Below, piece after piece: positions 62,202-64,000 of a DNA stretch of 64,000 nt. Within the stretch, counting starts at the first letter, position 1, and each line of letters begins with the position of its first letter. The DNA is taken from positions 124,001-188,000 of the forward strand of contig NZ_JAQZAL010000002.1 in NCBI RefSeq assembly GCF_028737205.1. Direction: 5' to 3'. Made by a program: the position numbers and the translations under genes. The notes beneath the pieces were generated by a model, which was not told where the DNA came from, did no database searches, and saw nothing but the letters and a program-made list of their open reading frames with translations. Origin of the DNA: Actinomycetospora lutea. Its GTDB lineage: Bacteria; Actinomycetota; Actinomycetes; Mycobacteriales; Pseudonocardiaceae.

Positions 62202-63319
62202 CAGCGCCTCACCCCCGTGCCGGTCCCCACCGTCTCGGGCACGCGCCCCGTCGTCGCCCCGCCGGACCAGCCCCGCTTGCGGGCCACGGCGAAGCGCACG
62301 ACGTCGGCGATCCAGTCGCGGTCGGTGCGCAGCACGAGGTGCCCGGCGCCGCAGGCGCGCAGGGCCGCGGCGACGCGCTCGCGGTGGGCGGCGGCCTCGG
62401 CGGCGAAGCGGCGGCGCAGCGTGGGGGTGGTGGTGACCTCGCGGTGCCGCCCGGTCTCGGGGTCGGCGAGCACGACCGTGCCGACGTCGGGGAGCTCCTC
62501 GTCGCGCGGGTCGACGACCTCGACGGCGAGCAGGTCGTGGCGCGCGCGCAGGGCCCGCATCGCGCGCTCCCAGTCGACGTCGCCGAGGAAGTCCGACACG
62601 ACGACGACCAGCCCCCGGCGCCGCGGCGGGCGGCGCAGGGCCTCGAGCGCGCCGGGCAGGTCGCCGCGCGTGCCCTCCGGTGCGGGGCGGGTGGACGCGA
62701 TCCGGCGCAGCAGGTCGCGCGTGGCCGCGTCGCCGCCGCGGGCGGGCAGGCGCAGCGTCTCGGCGCCGGTGGCGACGACGGCGCCGATGCGGTTGCCGCC
62801 GCCCCGGGTCAGGTGCGCGACGGCGGCGCAGGCGGCGACGGCGAGGTCGCGCTTCTCGCAGGCCGCGGTGCCGAAGTCGAGGCTCGGCGAGAGGTCGACG
62901 ACGAGCTGGGTCTCCAGCTCGCGGTCGGCGATCGTCTCGCGGATGTGGGGCTCGGTGGTGCGCGCGGTGACCGACCAGTCCATGCGCCGCACGTCGTCGC
63001 CGGGCTGGTAGACCCGCGGCTCGCCGGCCTCGGTGCCCGGTCCGGGGACGAGGCCCAGGTGGTTGCCCTGCAGCAGCCCGTCGAGGCGGCGCCGGACGGT
63101 GAGCTCGAGCGTGCGCAGGGACGCCGAGAGCCGCGCCTGGGTGCGCTCCCCGGCCACCTCGCCCGGGCCGGACGGCACCGGCGAGGTCGGCGGCGGCGCC
63201 CACGACGGGCGCGGACCGCCGGCCGGGCTCTCCGCCGGCGGCGCGGCCGGCGGTCGCGGCCCGGGTTCGGGGACCTGCGCGGAGGGTGTCTCGTCGGGCG
63301 GGTCCCCCGGGGACGTCAC
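62201..63319 (-). CDS. DUF58 protein (moxR1 locus)
   Basis: 372 residues. A proline-rich N-terminal 60 residues precede the DUF58 core QGNHLGLVPGPGTEAGEPRVYQPGDDVRRMDWSVTARTTEPHIRETIADRELETQLVVDLSPSLDFG: the D-x-R-x-x-D-W and DLSPSLDFG (VWA-like MIDAS) motifs are as in Rv1480. No membrane helix, unlike the DUF58 protein at 14645. GTG start overlapping the MoxR stop by 4 bp. Confidence 0.93.
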   Translation of the reverse strand: MTSPGDPPDETPSAQVPEPGPRPPAAPPAESPAGGPRPSWAPPPTSPVPSGPGEVAGERTQARLSASLRTLELTVRRRLDGLLQGNHLGLVPGPGTEAGEPRVYQPGDDVRRMDWSVTARTTEPHIRETIADRELETQLVVDLSPSLDFGTAACEKRDLAVAACAAVAHLTRGGGNRIGAVVATGAETLRLPARGGDAATRDLLRRIASTRPAPEGTRGDLPGALEALRRPPRRRGLVVVVSDFLGDVDWERAMRALRARHDLLAVEVVDPRDEELPDVGTVVLADPETGRHREVTTTPTLRRRFAAEAAAHRERVAAALRACGAGHLVLRTDRDWIADVVRFAVARKRGWSGGATTGRVPETVGTGTGVRR

Positions 63320-64000
63320 CGCCCCGCCGCCGGCACGGGCGCCGGACCCATCCCGACCGGGCGGGCCGACACCTGCGGCAGCGGGACGGTCTGCAGGACG
63401 CGGGTGACGACGTGGTCGACCGGCACGCCGTCGGCGAGCGCGTCGTAGGAGAGAACGAGGCGGTGGCGCAGCACGTCCGGCGCGATGTCGACGACGTCCT
63501 GCGGCAGCACGTAGTCGCGGCCGCGGACCAGCGCGAGGGCCCGCGCGCCGGCGATGATGCCCAGCGAGGCGCGCGGCGAGGCCCCGTAGGCCACCCAGCC
63601 GCCGACGTCGCCCATCCCGTGCTCGGCGGGCGAGCGCGTCGCCACGACCAGGCGCACGACGTAGTCGACGAGCGCGTGGTGGACGAACACCTGGGACGCC
63701 ACGTCCTGCAGGCGGCGCAGCTCGACGGGGTCGAGGACGCGGTGCGGCGACGGCGGGCTCACGCCCATCCGGTAGACGATCTCGCGCTCCTCGTCGGCCG
63801 TCGGGTACTCGACGAGGATCTTGAACAGGAAGCGGTCGCGCTGCGCCTCGGGGAGCGGGTAGACGCCCTCGTTCTCGATCGGGTTCTGGGTGGCGAGCAC
63901 GAGGAACGGGTCGGGCATCGCGTGGGTCTCGCCGCCGATGGAGACGTGGCGCTCGGCCATCACCTCGAGCATCGCCGACTGCACCTTCGCCGGCGCGCGG
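63316..64000 (-). CDS. MoxR-family AAA+ ATPase (moxR1), N-terminus cut by window edge
   Basis: The C-terminal 227 or so residues are present, reading in from base 64000. RAPAKVQSAMLEVMAERHVSIGG is the region after Walker B, VLATQNPIENEGVYPLPEAQRDRFLFK gives sensor 1 and the arginine finger zone, and YVLPQDVVDIAPDVLRHRL the lid domain. The Walker A part lies outside the window. With DUF58, VWA and the nearby fabG-inhA it matches the mycobacterial moxR1 locus (Rv1479-Rv1481). Confidence 0.94.
   Translation of the reverse strand, partial: RAPAKVQSAMLEVMAERHVSIGGETHAMPDPFLVLATQNPIENEGVYPLPEAQRDRFLFKILVEYPTADEEREIVYRMGVSPPSPHRVLDPVELRRLQDVASQVFVHHALVDYVVRLVVATRSPAEHGMGDVGGWVAYGASPRASLGIIAGARALALVRGRDYVLPQDVVDIAPDVLRHRLVLSYDALADGVPVDHVVTRVLQTVPLPQVSARPVGMGPAPVPAAGR

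Overview
The window is very GC-rich, densely coded DNA with many ATGA/GTGA start-stop overlaps and frequent GTG starts, which points to an actinobacterium. The order fabG(mabA)-inhA-hemH beside a moxR1-DUF58-VWA cluster near the right end is the arrangement known from mycobacteria and related Mycobacteriales/Pseudonocardiales, so a Pseudonocardia-like organism is the best guess (inference; no rRNA or marker phylogeny is available here). I found no tRNA, rRNA, CRISPR array, transposase or phage gene.

Left part (1-22 kb) is mostly housekeeping and envelope: htpG (cut by the left edge), a Tat-exported multicopper oxidase with a small membrane partner, a NarL-type two-component system, ilvA, an MFS/GNAT pair, a CopD-CtaG copper/oxidase-assembly fusion, RDD and SpoIIM-like membrane proteins, an AraC/VOC pair with a 36-bp tandem repeat, a methyltransferase, and a five-gene MoxR/DUF58/DUF4350/DUF4129 membrane operon.

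Middle part (22-45 kb) looks like a large catabolic island of about 24 genes: a CrtU-like FAD enzyme, ThuA, a TIM-barrel protein, five SDRs, a TrmB-type regulator, two amidohydrolases, two MFS-linked units, three cytochromes P450, a 3Fe-4S ferredoxin, two luciferase-like monooxygenases, a Gfo/Idh protein, a fumarate-reductase-type flavoprotein, three SnoaL-like proteins (one frameshifted) and an aldehyde dehydrogenase. Six promoters in this stretch carry the same partly palindromic 20-bp element (GTCGTCAG-N4-CTGACGNC and variants), which suggests one regulon. Two of the P450s lack the usual I-helix acid and have His there. The substrate cannot be read from the sequence.

Right part (45-64 kb): ctaD; a DUF3616 protein; two lipoprotein/hydrolase genes; a glutamyl-tRNA synthetase of a type I associate with clostridia rather than actinobacteria; SPFH/NfeD; DUF3097; a 120-bp run of palindromes; a likely 4-hydroxybutyrate/lactone operon (metallo-beta-lactamase-fold lactonase, hydroxyacid-oxoacid transhydrogenase, FmdB zinc ribbon with a Gly-His tail); hemH-inhA-fabG; an esterase; and the VWA-DUF58-MoxR cluster running off the right edge.
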